Of a stretch of 64,000 nt of DNA, positions 8,629 to 18,141 are shown one piece after another. The position numbers and the translations under genes are program-made. The stretch covers positions 1 to 64,000 of the forward strand of contig CAWIKP010000040.1 in the NCBI GenBank assembly GCA_963836735.1. The letters run 5' to 3'. The stretch is from JACCXG01 sp963836735 (lineage in GTDB: Bacteria; Acidobacteriota; Vicinamibacteria; Vicinamibacterales; 2-12-FULL-66-21). Position 1 is the stretch's first letter, and the number at the start of each line of letters is the position of its first letter. The notes under the pieces are model-generated. The model had not been told where the DNA came from. It searched no databases and saw only the letters and a list, made by a program, of their open reading frames with translations.

Positions 8629-11600
8629 ATGTACATCGAGCTTCACGCCTCTTCCGCGTTTTCGTTTCTCGACGGCGCGTCGCTGCCCGAGGCGCTGGTC
8701 GAGCGGGCGGTCGAGCTCGGCTATCCGGCGCTGGCGCTGCTCGATCGCGACGGCGTCTACGGCGCGCCGCGATTTCATCTCGCGGCGAAGCGTGCGGGCA
8801 TCAAGGCGATCATCGGCGCCGAGCTGACGGTGGCCGACCGGCTCGCCGCGCGGCAGGACACGGCGAGTCGCGCGGTGCGGAGAGCCGCGACCGCGCGTCG
8901 CGGACGTCACGCGCGGACGCGGCTGTTCACGCTGCCGGTCCTGATCGAATCGCGCGACGGCTATCGCAATCTGTGCCGGCTCGTCACGACGATGAAGCTG
9001 CGCGCCGCGAAAGGGGAGGGGGCGCTCACGTTCGACGATCTCGACGGCCACATCGACGGCCTGATCGCGCTGGCCGGACGCACCGCGATCGACGGCGCGC
9101 GCTTCGGGGTCGGCGGCCTCGTCGATCGGATCGTCGGCACGTTCGGCGCGCCGCAGGTCTACGTCGAGCTGCAGCGGCATCTGCTGCGCGAGCAGGAGTG
9201 GGACAACCAGGTCGCTGCGCGAGCTCGCCGCGGCGTTTCACCTGCCGGTGATCGCCACCAACGGCGTTCGCTTCGCGGAGCCGTCGATCGGCCGCTCTAC
9301 GACGTCCTCACCTGCATCCGCCACAAGACCACGCTCGAGCGCGCCGGCCGGCGGCTGAGCTGCAACGCGGAGCGCTATCTGAAGTCGCCGGAGGCGATGG
9401 CGCGGCTGTTCGCGGACGATGCCGCGAGGCGCTCGCGCGACCGGCGAGCTCGCCGAGCGCCTCGACTACACGATGGCCGATCTCGGCTATCGCTTTCCCG
9501 AGTATCCGGTGCCGCCCGGCGAGACGATGGCATCGTTCCTGCGGAAGATCACGCAGGCGGGCGCGCGCGAGCGGTATCGGCCGTACGACGATCGCGCGCG
9601 CCGCCAGATCGAGCGCGAGCTCGATCTGATCGAGAAGCTCGATCTCGCCGGCTACTTCCTGATCGTCTGGGACATCGTCAATTACTGCCGCCAGCACGAC
9701 ATCCTGGTGCAGGGGCGCGGCTCGGCGGCCAACAGCGCCGTCTGCTACAGCCTCGGGCATCACCGCGGTCGATCCGATCGGCATGGAGCTGCTGTTCGAG
9801 CGGTTTCTCTCCGAGGAGCGCGGCGAATGGCCGGACATCGATCTCGATCTGCCGAGCGGCGACCGGCGCGAGCAGGTGATCCAGCACATGTACGAGAAGG
9901 ATACGGCGAAGCTCGGCGCGCGCGATGACCGCCAACGTGATCACCTATCGCGGCCGGAGCGCCGCGCGCGAAGTCGGCAAGGTGCTGTCGCTCGAGCCGG
10001 CGCAGATCGATCGCCTGGCCAAGGTGATGAACCACTTCGAGTGGGTCGATCCGTAGGAGACGCTCGAGCGCAACCTGCGCGAGGTCGGCATCGACGTTCA
10101 CGCACCCGACGGTGCAGCTGTTCGGCCAGCTCTGGCAGCGCATCCAGGATCTGCCGCGGCATCTCGGCCAGCATTCGGGCGGCATGGTGATCTGCCAGGG
10201 CCGCCTGGACGACATCGTCCCGCTCGAGAACGCCACGATGCCCGATCGCGTCGTCGTGCAGTGGGACAAGGACGACTGCGCCGACATGGGGCTGATCAAG
10301 GTCGATTTGCTTGGCCTCGGGATGATGGCGGTGATTCAGGATGCGTTGCATCTTGTGAATCACCGGGACTCGGGTCGGGGTCGAGTCGAGTCGGACGAGC
10401 TCGCGGTCGAAGTCGGCGACAGCTCCGAGACCCGAAGTCGCGAAGTGGGCAGCGGACGCGGTCGAGCCGATCGCGAACCTCGACCCCGAGCCCGAAGTCG
10501 ATCTCGCGCATCTACCGCCGAACGATCCCGCCGTCTACAAGATGCTGCAGGAGGCGGACACCGTCGGGATCTTCCAGGTCGAATCGCGCGCGCAGATGGC
10601 CACGCTGCCGCGGCTGCGTCCGGCGTGCTTCTACGACATCGTGGTCGAGGTCGCGATCATCCGGCCGGGGCCGATCGTCGGTCAGATGGTGCATCCATAT
10701 CTGAAGCGGCGGCAGGGGGCGGAGCCGGTCGCGTATCCGCATCCGTCGCTGCAGCCGATCCTGCAGCGGACGCTGGGCGTGCCGTTATTTCAGGAGCAGC
10801 TGCTGCGGATGGCGATGGTGGCGGCGGGATTCTCCGGCGGGGAAGCCGAGGAGCTGCGGCGGGCGTTCGGGTTCAAGCGGTCGGAAAAGCGGATGGCGCA
10901 GATCGAGACCAAGCTGCGCGCAGGCATGGAGCGTCAGGGCATCAGCGGTGACGCGGCCGAGGAGATCATTCGTTCGATCACGTCGTTTGCGCTCTACGGA
11001 TTTCCCGAGTCGCACGCCGCGAGCTTTGCGCTGCTGGTCTATGCGAGCGCGTACCTGAAGGCCCACTATCCGGCGGCGTTCTTCACGGCGATGCTGAACA
11101 ACCAGCCGATGGGGTTCTATCATCCGGCCACGCTGGTCAAGGATGCCCAGCGCCACGGCGTGCGGTTCGCGCCGATCGACGTGCAGATCTCCGACTGGGA
11201 ATGCCGCGTCGAGCCGGACGGCCGGGTGCGGTTGGGATTGATGTATGTGAATGGCTTGCGCGCGGAGACGGGCCGCGCTGATCGCTGACGGCCGGTGATC
11301 CGCGGTCCGCGGTCCGCGGGTCCGCGGGTCCGCGGGGGCAACCACTCGGGACGAGGTGGAATCCGGGGCGTCAATTACTCACCGATGTCCAAAATGCGGC
11401 AACGACGATCAGTCGATGCTCGAGGATACGCAGGAAGGCGGGCGGTTCTGCAACATCTGCGCACATGAGTGGAGCGACCGACAGCGCCAGCGGACAGCGA
11501 ACGCCGCGGCCAGCGACCAGCGAAGCACCGCGACCAGCGGACCAGCGGACCAGCGGACCAGCGGACCAGCGGACCAGCGAACCCGCGACCCGCGACCCGC

Positions 11601-12246
11601 GGATCGCTTCACCTCCATCGAAGATTTGATCTCGCGCACCGGACTCAGGCGTGACGAGCTCGCCACACTGGCGGAGATCGGGGCGCTGAACGCGTTCGGG
11701 CACGATCGGCGCAGCGCGCTGTGGCAGATCGAGCGGGCGGCGCGGCCGGCGGGCGATCTGTTCAAAGGGCAGGATGTGGAAGACAGCGTGCCCGTGCACG
11801 GCGGTGCCGCGACCTCGCCGTTGTCGCCGATGACGCCGTCGGAGCGGCTGATGTCGGATTACTCCGGCACCAGCCTGACGATCGGTCCGCATCCGCTCGC
11901 GTTCCGTCGGATGGAGCTGGCGATGCGCGGCGTGTTGCGCGCGATCGATTTGCCGCGCGGCAGGCACGGCCGCCGGGTGCGGGTGGCCGGCGCCGTCATC
12001 ACCCGCCAGCGGCCCGGCACCGCCAAGGGATTCGTCTTCCTCACCCTGGAAGACGAAACCGGCATCGCGAACATCATCGTCCGGCCCGATCTGTTCGGCG
12101 ATCAGCGTCCGACCATCGTCAATGCGCCCTATCTGATGGTCGAAGGGATTCTGCAGATCCAGGAAGGGGTCACTTCGGTCAAGGCCGAGCGCCTCGTCTC
12201 GCTCGGTGGGGAGGGTCCCGAGCCGCAGTCGCACGATTTCCGGTAG
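8629..12246 (+). CDS. dnaE2: DnaE2 (ImuC) error-prone DNA polymerase III alpha, frame broken and with insertions
   Basis: C-family polymerase of the mutasome. The PHP domain opens with MYIELHASSAFSFLDGASLP. Polymerase landmarks are LVQGRGSAANSAVCYSLG, WPDIDLDLPSGDRRE (catalytic acidic motif), IGIFQVESRAQ-type IFQVESRAQMATLPRL, and YGFPESHAASFALLVYAS. The OB-fold near the C-terminus includes GFVFLTLEDETGIANII. Frame slips are seen near 8840, 9210, 9280, 9420, 9755, 9920, 10095 and 10500, and a TAG sits in frame at 10054. Two extra segments interrupt the conserved order: 10364-10500, and 11296-11606; the second includes a possible zinc ribbon (CPKCG ... CNIC at 11389-11462). The span of 3.6 kb is longer than the usual 3.1-3.3 kb because of these. 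Confidence 0.82.
10364..10500. repeat. Inverted word-repeat segment inside dnaE2
   Basis: The left arm GGGACTCGGGTCGGGGTCGA (from 10366) and the right arm CTCGACCCCGAGCCCGAAGT (from 10479) are inverted words, lying between the conserved DnaE2 blocks ALHLVN and DLAHLPPNDPAVYKM. Related polymerases have only a few residues here (family knowledge). The reading frame differs by one base on either side. Confidence 0.6.
11296..11606. repeat. Word-repeat insertion with zinc-ribbon-like coding segment inside dnaE2
   Basis: The left end is GATCCGCGG(TCCGCGG)n at 11297-11338. The right end is a run of the 9-base unit ACCAGCGG(A) at 11533-11579, then ACCCGCGACCCGCGG to 11603. The outer edges GATCCGCG and CGCGGATC are inverted. 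The middle reads, in the downstream DnaE2 frame, as CPKCGNDDQSMLEDTQ followed by GGRFCNICAHEW, a CxxC...CxxC pattern. It separates the DnaE2 blocks GLRAETGR and RFTSIEDLISRTGLRRDE. Confidence 0.6.
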
Positions 12247-12334
12247 CTCTGCCGCCGCCCTTTCTGCTGAGGTCGGTGGCCCGCCGCTTGCACTCCTGGT
12301 CTCGGAAAGCTGGAACCACCAGCTCGACCGGGAG

Positions 12335-13294
12335 GTGTCAGTTTGCGGAAGGGCAGAGGGCCCTACCATCTATTTATGTGCGCTCGCTCTGCTGAGCGCG
12401 ACGGCCGGCTGCCGGGCGAAGATTCAGTCCACGCTGAAGGCTCCGCCGACCCCGGCACAGATTGCCGAGCTCTGGGTCGAGCCCGAGCGCAATCGCGATC
12501 TGTTCTGGGGTGTCGGCGGCCGGGCGCTGGCGCCGGATCCGGCCGCGCCCTACACCGTCATCGAGATGAAGCGCGGCGGTTTCAGCCGCGGCTACACCGT
12601 GAAGGATCCGGATGGTCGCGAGTGGAGCACCAAGTTCCCGCCGGAAGCGGCGACGGAGGTGGCAACCTCCAGGATTCTTTGGGGCATTGGCTACCACCAG
12701 CCGCCCGTCTATTACCTCCCGGAATGGCAGGCGTCCAAGGCGACCTCGCCGAACCCTCAGCTGCCGGCCCGCTTCCGTGAGCGGGCGCCGGCCTTCCACG
12801 GTCTCGATTCCGATGGAACGTGGTCCTACTACGAGAACCCCTTCGTGGGGACCCGCCAGATGAACGGACTGCTGACCGTGCAGGCCATGCTCGGCAACTC
12901 CGACCTCAAGGACCTGCAGAACGCCATCTACACGCTCACGGCCCCGATGGAAGGTGCGACGCGGTGGTACGTCGCGCGGGATCTCGGCCAGACGTTCGGG
13001 CGCACCGGCGCGGTCGATCCGCCACGCGGCGATCCCGATGTCTTCGACCAGACGAAGTTCATCATCGGCGTGGAAGGCGGTTACGTGCGCTTCGATTACC
13101 GCGGCCGGCACGGTGTGCTCTTCGAGCGGATCTCGCCAGCCGACGTGCGCTGGGCGTGCCAGCGCCTGCACGACCTGACCGACGCGCAGATGCAGGACGC
13201 GTTTCGCGCCGCGGGCTACCCCAAAGCCATCGCCGATCGTTTCATTCACCGGCTCGAACAGAAGATCGCCGAAGGCCTCCAGTTGAAGGATTGA
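12335..13294 (+). CDS. Putative lipoprotein with atypical kinase-like motifs
   Basis: Not a family I can name. The N-terminus has a lipobox-like stretch (LCALALLSATAGC), so it is probably a periplasmic lipoprotein; the GTG at 12335 is the nearest sensible start. The body shows a pattern reminiscent of atypical protein kinases (HipA/FAM20-like): GYTVKDPDGREWSTKF (possible nucleotide lysine), AATEVATSRILWGIGY (helix-C-like acid), GNSDLKDLQN (D-x-K-x-x-N) and YVARDLGQTFG (DFG-like). The frame is clean through 13294. A TTG-started DUF4956 gene begins 5 bases later, suggesting one transcript. The kinase reading is inference from motifs only. Confidence 0.5.
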   Translation: MSVCGRAEGPTIYLCALALLSATAGCRAKIQSTLKAPPTPAQIAELWVEPERNRDLFWGVGGRALAPDPAAPYTVIEMKRGGFSRGYTVKDPDGREWSTKFPPEAATEVATSRILWGIGYHQPPVYYLPEWQASKATSPNPQLPARFRERAPAFHGLDSDGTWSYYENPFVGTRQMNGLLTVQAMLGNSDLKDLQNAIYTLTAPMEGATRWYVARDLGQTFGRTGAVDPPRGDPDVFDQTKFIIGVEGGYVRFDYRGRHGVLFERISPADVRWACQRLHDLTDAQMQDAFRAAGYPKAIADRFIHRLEQKIAEGLQLKD

Positions 13295-13298
13295 GAAT

Positions 13299-14069
13299 TT
13301 GAGGATCGCACTGACCGTCGTTCTCGTGCTGACGCTCGCGCGTCCGCTCACAGTGTTCGCGCAGCCGCAGGCGCCGGGCGGGGCCGGCGCTCAAGCCGGC
13401 GCCGAGCCGATTCGCCAGGACACCGACAACCACCCGCCCCACCCGCTCCACGAGATCGACGACGCAATGATTCGCCTGCCGCTGGCGGCGGCGCTGGGCG
13501 CGGCGCTGGCGCTGCGGCCGCGCCGGCGGGGCACGCCGAAGCGCGATCCGGCGGTGATCCAGACGCAGATCATCCTCTCCGTCGTCGGCGCGGTGATCAT
13601 GCTCGTGGTCGGCGCCAGCCTCGCGCGCGCGTTCGGTATCGTCGGTGCCGCCAACCTGATCAGGTATCGATCGAAGATCGACGATCCCAAGGACGCGGGC
13701 GTCATGCTGTGCGCGCTGGCGGTGGGTCTCGCTTCCGGGGTCGGGCTGTATGCGCTCGCTGCCTTCTCGACGATCTTCATCGGCGCCGCGCTCTGGGTGA
13801 TCGAGTCGTTCGAAGAGGGCATGAAGCGCTTCGATCTCCGGATCAAGGCGGGCAAGGACACCGACGCGATGCGGCCGAAGTTCGAGGAGATCCTCCGCCG
13901 ACACCAGCTCAAGTTCGAGCTGCGCACCTCCTCCGACGAGGAGGTCTGCTACGATGTGCAGGTGCCGCTCGAGCTGCCGACCGACCGTGTGTCGAACGCC
14001 ATCCTGAAGCTCGATCCCGAGGGCCACGCGTCGGTCGAATGGGGCGAGAAGAAAGCCAAGAACAAGTAA
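13299..14069 (+). CDS. DUF4956-family membrane protein
   Basis: Inner-membrane protein of the DUF4956 family, function unknown. A signal-like first segment (LTVVLVLTLARPLTVFA) and a His/Pro-rich linker precede about four hydrophobic segments. The family core is clear: ARAFGIVGAANLIRYRSKID followed by DAGVMLCALAVGLASG. A cytoplasmic C-terminal domain of about 100 residues follows (FDLRIKAGKDTDAMRPKFEE to the Lys-rich end). Start TTG at 13299, 5 bases after the upstream stop. In other bacteria DUF4956 proteins are often near CotH-like kinases or VTC-domain polyphosphate polymerases (family knowledge), which is of interest given the kinase-like neighbour. Confidence 0.75.
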   Translation: MRIALTVVLVLTLARPLTVFAQPQAPGGAGAQAGAEPIRQDTDNHPPHPLHEIDDAMIRLPLAAALGAALALRPRRRGTPKRDPAVIQTQIILSVVGAVIMLVVGASLARAFGIVGAANLIRYRSKIDDPKDAGVMLCALAVGLASGVGLYALAAFSTIFIGAALWVIESFEEGMKRFDLRIKAGKDTDAMRPKFEEILRRHQLKFELRTSSDEEVCYDVQVPLELPTDRVSNAILKLDPEGHASVEWGEKKAKNK

Positions 14070-14087
14070 GCTCGATGCCCCACTCAC

Positions 14088-15002
14088 GTGGATTTGATCA
14101 TCCAGCCCGACGACGGCCTGGCCCCGCTGCTGCAGGCCGTGCGTCACGCCAAGACCAAGATCGACATCCTGATCTTCCGCTTCGACCGCCCCGAGCTCGA
14201 AAAGGCCCTGGAGGCCGCCGTCGCCCGCGGGGTGGTGGTGCGGGCGCTGATCGCCCACACCAACCGCGGCGGCGAGAAGAGGCTCCGCAAGCTCGAGCTG
14301 AAGATGCTGGCGGCGGGCGTGATCGTGGCCAGGACCGCGGGCGAGTTCGCCGCGTTACCACGGCAAGATGATGATCGTGGACGACGAGGCTCTACGTGCT
14401 GGGATTCAACTACACCAAGCTCGACATCGACAAGAGCCGCAGCTTCGGCATCGTCACCAAGGACCCGAAGCTGGTCAAGGAGGCGACCGCGCTGTTCGAG
14501 GCCGACTGCACGCGGCAGGCCTACGCCTGCAATCACGACCGCCTGGTCGTCAGCCCGGAGAGCTCGCGCAAGATTCTGAAGGAGTTCATCGAGGGGGCGA
14601 AGAAGCAGCTGCTCATCTACGACGCGAAGATCAGCGACCGGGCGATGCTGAAAGCGCTCCAGGCGCGGGCGAAGGACGGCGTGGACATCCGCGTGCTCGG
14701 AAAGGTGCGCCAAGAGCGGCGCCGGCCTCGACGCGCGCAAGCTGCCGGGGCTCCGGCTGCACGTCCGGGCAATGGTCCGCGACGGCTCGGCCGCGTTCGT
14801 CGGCAGCCAGAGCCTGCGCAAGCTGGAGCTCGACGGCCGCCGCGAGGTCGGCGTCATCGTCAGCGATCCCGTGATCGCGAAGCGCATGCAGGAGCTGTTC
14901 GAAGCGGACTGGCAGAAGACGCTGACGAAGTCCGAAGCCAAGGTCGCGGCCGAGAACGGCAAGAGCGAGAAAAGCGAGAAAGCCGAGGTCCCTTCCGCGT
15001 AG
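14088..15002 (+). CDS. Phospholipase D-like protein, two HKD-type motifs, frame broken
   Basis: PLD-superfamily protein. Two repeats each start with a PLD-type strand (KTKIDILIFRFDRPELEKAL; KQLLIYDAKISDRAML). The first HKD motif is HGKMMIVDDEALYVLGFN, which spans frame slips near 14355 and 14390. The second is LHVRAMVRDGSAAFVGSQSL, with Arg in place of the catalytic Lys. The restored length is about 300 residues, and the tail is Lys/Glu-rich. Start taken at GTG 14088 (MDLIIQPDDGL), 19 bases after DUF4956. Substrate unknown: phospholipid or nucleic acid are both possible for this family. Confidence 0.75.
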
Positions 15003-15024
15003 GGCCGGGTCTTCAGACCCGGCC
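15003..15024. terminator. Hairpin between convergent genes
   Basis: A perfect 9-bp stem (GGCCGGGTC/GACCCGGCC) with loop TTCA starts at the stop of the PLD-like gene and precedes the convergent phosphoesterase end. There is no T run, so it is a terminator-like hairpin only. A related CGGGTCT/AGACCCG hairpin lies at 19657-19673. Confidence 0.55.
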
Positions 15025-15031
15025 GGGACCG

Positions 15032-15975
15032 CTATTGCGGCTTGCGCCGTTCGACGACCCCGGCGTCGATCACCTTGCCGCTGCGCGAGACCGCGTTGAA
15101 GTAGAGCTGATCGCCGGAGATCTCGGCGGCGAGAAACGCCTGTTCCTCGGCGTTGGCGTAGGCGGTGAACCCCGTGCCGCGATCGATGTTGCCCTTCCGC
15201 AGCTGACCGCTCGATCCGACCACGAAGTAGGTGATGCCCTGTCTGCGGCATCACCCGCTCGTAGACGTGGTCGTGGCCGGAGAACACCACGCTGACGCCG
15301 TACTTGAGGAACAGCGGCTCGAGCACCTTGCGCGCCCGTCAGATCCGAGCCGTGCCGGTCGCCCGACGAGTAGAGCGGATGGTGGAAGTAGGGAATCTTC
15401 CAGTCCTCGCGTGAGCTCTGCAGCTCGCGCTCGAGCCACTGCAGCTGCGTCGGATCCAGATACGACGATTCCAGCGCGAAGAACCGGACGTCCTGCTTCG
15501 GCGCCTTGAACGTGTAGTAGGTCTTGCCGTCCATGTTGAACAGCGCGTACGCGCGTCTGCTGCCGCGAGTCGTGGTTGCCGAGCGAGGCGTAGAACTTGA
15601 CGCCGGCGCTGAGCAGCGCCTTGTAGGGGGCTTCGAACTTCTTGCACGAAGTCGGCCGGCTTCGCTGCCGCCGTAGAGGTTGTCGCCGACGGTGATCATC
15701 AGCTCGAACGGAAACTGCGAGCGGCACTCTCGCCATCTGCTCGCCGAGCTGATACTGCTCGCGCTTGCCGGTGCCGAAGTCGCCCATGCACCCCGAACTT
15801 GAGCGAGCCGTCCTTGTTCGGCAGCGTGAGCGGCAGCGGCGGCCTGGGCGGCGGGGCCGGGGCCTGCGGAGCGCGTCAGCGCGGGCGAGACGCCCGGGCG
15901 CGCCCGCGAGACACGCCAGCGCCGACCACGCAGACCGAGGAGAGAAAGTCCGGGAGGCCGTCGCGGGATGAGCAT
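15032..15975 (-). CDS. Exported metallophosphoesterase (purple acid phosphatase-like), frame broken
   Basis: Calcineurin-like phosphoesterase. All signature motifs can be read: GDFGTGK, TVGDNLYGG, SLGNHDSR, YFHHPLYSSGD and FSGHDHVYERV, giving the two-metal active site. A Pro/Ala-rich N-terminal region suggests an exported protein, with ATG at 15975 as the likely start. Frame slips occur near 15240, 15335, 15550, 15650, 15730 and 15790. The C-terminal segment (FLAAEISGDQLYFNAVSRSG) to the stop at 15032 is clean. It converges on the PLD-like gene. Likely a phosphomonoesterase of the periplasm; substrate unknown. Confidence 0.78.
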
Positions 15976-15991
15976 CAGGACGGAGAGACGG

Positions 15992-16589
15992 CTACTGCGG
16001 CAGCGCGTCGGTCATGTAATCCATCGACCAGCTGGGCGTGGAGGTCGAGGAGGACCAGGCGGTCGCCGACGAAGCGGTACTCGACATGCTCCGGCAGCTT
16101 CGGCAGGGCGCCCAGAATCGGAGGCGGCATGGTCGTGATCGGGCAGGCCGTCGGGATACCGCGCGTTGACCCGGAGCTGGACTTTGCCCGGGTTGTCCTC
16201 CATGATCGACTGGCGAATCCCGCGCGCCGTCGGGACCCCGCAGAACGCCGCCGATCTGGCGGCGCAGGTAGGCGCGAACCTTCTGGGGAAGGAGGTCGCC
16301 CTGTTTCGCGCCCGACCGCGCTTCGATGATCAGCTGGCGAGCGCCTGCTCGTGGGCGTCGATTTCCGCGGGGGTGGCCTGCTCCGGGCGAGGCTTCAGCG
16401 TGGCTTCGAGCTTCTTGTGCAGGTCGACGTAGTCGCTGAATCGCCCTTGAGAAACTCGGCGCTGAGCGCCGCGTCAGCGTTGACGCGCGGCTTTTCCTGC
16501 TGGCCGCCCGCCAGCACCGACACGACCGCCAGCGAGCGCCGCCAGGCATGCCGCAGCGGCAGAAGCGCGATGCGGCGGCGGGTGGTCAT
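15992..16589 (-). CDS. Unknown secreted protein, frame broken
   Basis: I do not recognise a named family. A basic, hydrophobic N-terminus suggests export (RRRIALLPLRHAWRRSLAVV). The middle is charged and helical (ARQLIIEARSGAKQGDLLP), and the C-terminal block LPEHVEYRFVGDRLVLLDLHA, shortened here, looks like a conserved ending (final residues MDYMTDALPQ). The ATG at 16589 overlaps the yajQ stop as TGATG, so it is coupled to yajQ. Frame slips lie near 16035, 16130, 16330 and 16440. Confidence 0.5.
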
Positions 16590-17092
16590 CAGCCCCGGTA
16601 GTTGCCGAACTGGAGGGCGACGCCGAAATCGTGCTCCCGAAGCACGCGGATCGCCTCCTGCAGTTCGTCCTTGGAGGCGGAGGAGAGCCGGACCTGATCG
16701 GCCTGAATCGCCGCCTGGACCTTCTTCATCTTGCGGTCCTTGAGGAACTGCACGATCGCCTTGGCCGCCTCGGTCGGGATGCCCTGCTGCAGCGAGATCA
16801 CGCGGCGGACGGTGTCGTTCGCGGCGCGCTCGATCTCGCCGGGCGTCAGGTTCTTGGTCGGGACGCCGCGACGAACCAGCCGCCCCTGCAGGATCTCCCA
16901 CAGCGCATTCAGCTTGAACTCGTCGTCGGCGACGAGGGTGATGGTGTTCTCGGCGCGATTCAGGTCGACGGCAGCGCGCGATCCCTTGAAGTCGTAGCGC
17001 TGCGCGACTTCCTTCTTTGCCTGGTTCACGGCGTTGTCCACTTCCTGGAGATCGACGCCGGAGGTGATATCGAACGACGCGAGATTTGCCAT
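16589..17092 (-). CDS. yajQ: YajQ-family nucleotide-binding protein
   Basis: Complete 167-residue YajQ/DUF520 protein. It opens MANLASFDITSGVDLQEVDN, then QRYDFKG, a stretch typical of the family, and ends in HDFGVALQFGNYRG. Two ferredoxin-like folds bind nucleotide; some members bind cyclic di-GMP, which would fit beside a large exopolysaccharide locus, but binding by this protein is inference. Its stop overlaps the start of the downstream gene. Confidence 0.92.
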   Translation of the reverse strand: MANLASFDITSGVDLQEVDNAVNQAKKEVAQRYDFKGSRAAVDLNRAENTITLVADDEFKLNALWEILQGRLVRRGVPTKNLTPGEIERAANDTVRRVISLQQGIPTEAAKAIVQFLKDRKMKKVQAAIQADQVRLSSASKDELQEAIRVLREHDFGVALQFGNYRG

Positions 17093-17151
17093 ATCAGATG
17101 CGAACGCTGTCCCGGACGCGGATCATTCTTATCTTAATGGCCGCGGGCGCT

Positions 17152-18129
17152 TCAACTGGTCGCCGGTGCCCGGAACTGACGGACCGTGCGTCCGATCCGA
17201 AGCGATCGCTCGAAGATCGCACCGACCCGCAGGCCGCCGGTAAGCCGATGCCGGCCGACGGCGGCCAGTCCCGCCGAGGCGATGCAGCCGCAATTCGAGC
17301 AGTCCGGCGTCCCGCCGAACTGACAGGGCGAGATGTGGCGTTTGAAGTCCGCCGAAATGCAGGTGGTGGTCTGCGCGAAGATGCACTCGTCGGGATTCTG
17401 CGGCGGCTCGTGGTACACCTGGATCAGGCCCTTGGGCATCTTCAGCTTGGGGTAGCGCGTCCGGAGCAGCATCAACGCAGCCACGACGCGCTCGCGATCC
17501 TCCGGCTCGAGCCGTTCGGCCGACATCTCTCCGACCTGCGGCGTGTAGAGGCTGACCCAGAGCTGCCGCGTGTGCGGATTGGCCGACCAGAAGTCCACGA
17601 ACTGCTCGAGGTAGCCGTCGCGCTGCACCTGCTGCCGCGTGACCGTGCAGTGCACCGTGACCTGGTGCCCGACGATGTGCTTCAGGATGCGGTCGTAGGT
17701 GGCCGGTGTCCGCCGAACGTCGTGTTCGGGCTGCAAGCCGTCGATCGAGACGACCATCTGCAGGCGGGGGATGCTTGCCCATTCACTGGGAATCGGCCGC
17801 ACCGCGCTGGTGACGACCTGGCTGTAGATGCCCCGGCCGGCCAGCATCGGAAGAATCTGATTGAGCTCCCGAAAACGGACCAGTGGTTCGCCGCCCACTA
17901 TCGAAATGTGCAGGGGCTTGTGCTCGTCGACCAGCTCCATGAAGCGATCGATGAGCTCCTGCCCTTTGTAGTCGCTGACCTGACGTAGCGTGATCTCGCC
18001 GCCCAGATGTTCATCGCCGTAGGCATAACACCCCGGGCATCGCAACGGGCACTCGCGAGTGATCTCGACCGACAGCGAGGGACGGTATCCACGGAGGATA
18101 CGACCCCACGCGGTGATGATTCCTTCCAT
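17152..18129 (-). CDS. Radical SAM protein with C-terminal Cys cluster (SPASM-like)
   Basis: Radical S-adenosylmethionine enzyme of 325 residues. The 4Fe-4S motif is ECPLRCPGCYAYG (C-x3-C-x2-C) at about residue 30, followed by the SIVGGEPLVRF SAM-binding strand. The C-terminal third holds further cysteines (CIFAQTTTCISADF, SPCQFGGTPDCSNCGC) that could hold auxiliary clusters. Substrate unknown. The gene lies 12 bases downstream of a methyltransferase gene, and both are transcribed in the same direction, so a joint role is plausible. Confidence 0.85.
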   Translation of the reverse strand: MEGIITAWGRILRGYRPSLSVEITRECPLRCPGCYAYGDEHLGGEITLRQVSDYKGQELIDRFMELVDEHKPLHISIVGGEPLVRFRELNQILPMLAGRGIYSQVVTSAVRPIPSEWASIPRLQMVVSIDGLQPEHDVRRTPATYDRILKHIVGHQVTVHCTVTRQQVQRDGYLEQFVDFWSANPHTRQLWVSLYTPQVGEMSAERLEPEDRERVVAALMLLRTRYPKLKMPKGLIQVYHEPPQNPDECIFAQTTTCISADFKRHISPCQFGGTPDCSNCGCIASAGLAAVGRHRLTGGLRVGAIFERSLRIGRTVRQFRAPATS

Positions 18130-18141
18130 CGAGCGACTATA

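Noticed and set aside
10054..10056. In-frame TAG in dnaE2 read as a recoded or selenocysteine/pyrrolysine-type codon
   Set aside because: No supporting structure, and the gene has many other single-base faults; a sequence error or decay is more likely.
11533..11579. CRISPR array
   Set aside because: The repeat unit is only 9 bases with no spacers; it is a simple tandem repeat. No CRISPR or cas gene is seen anywhere in the window.
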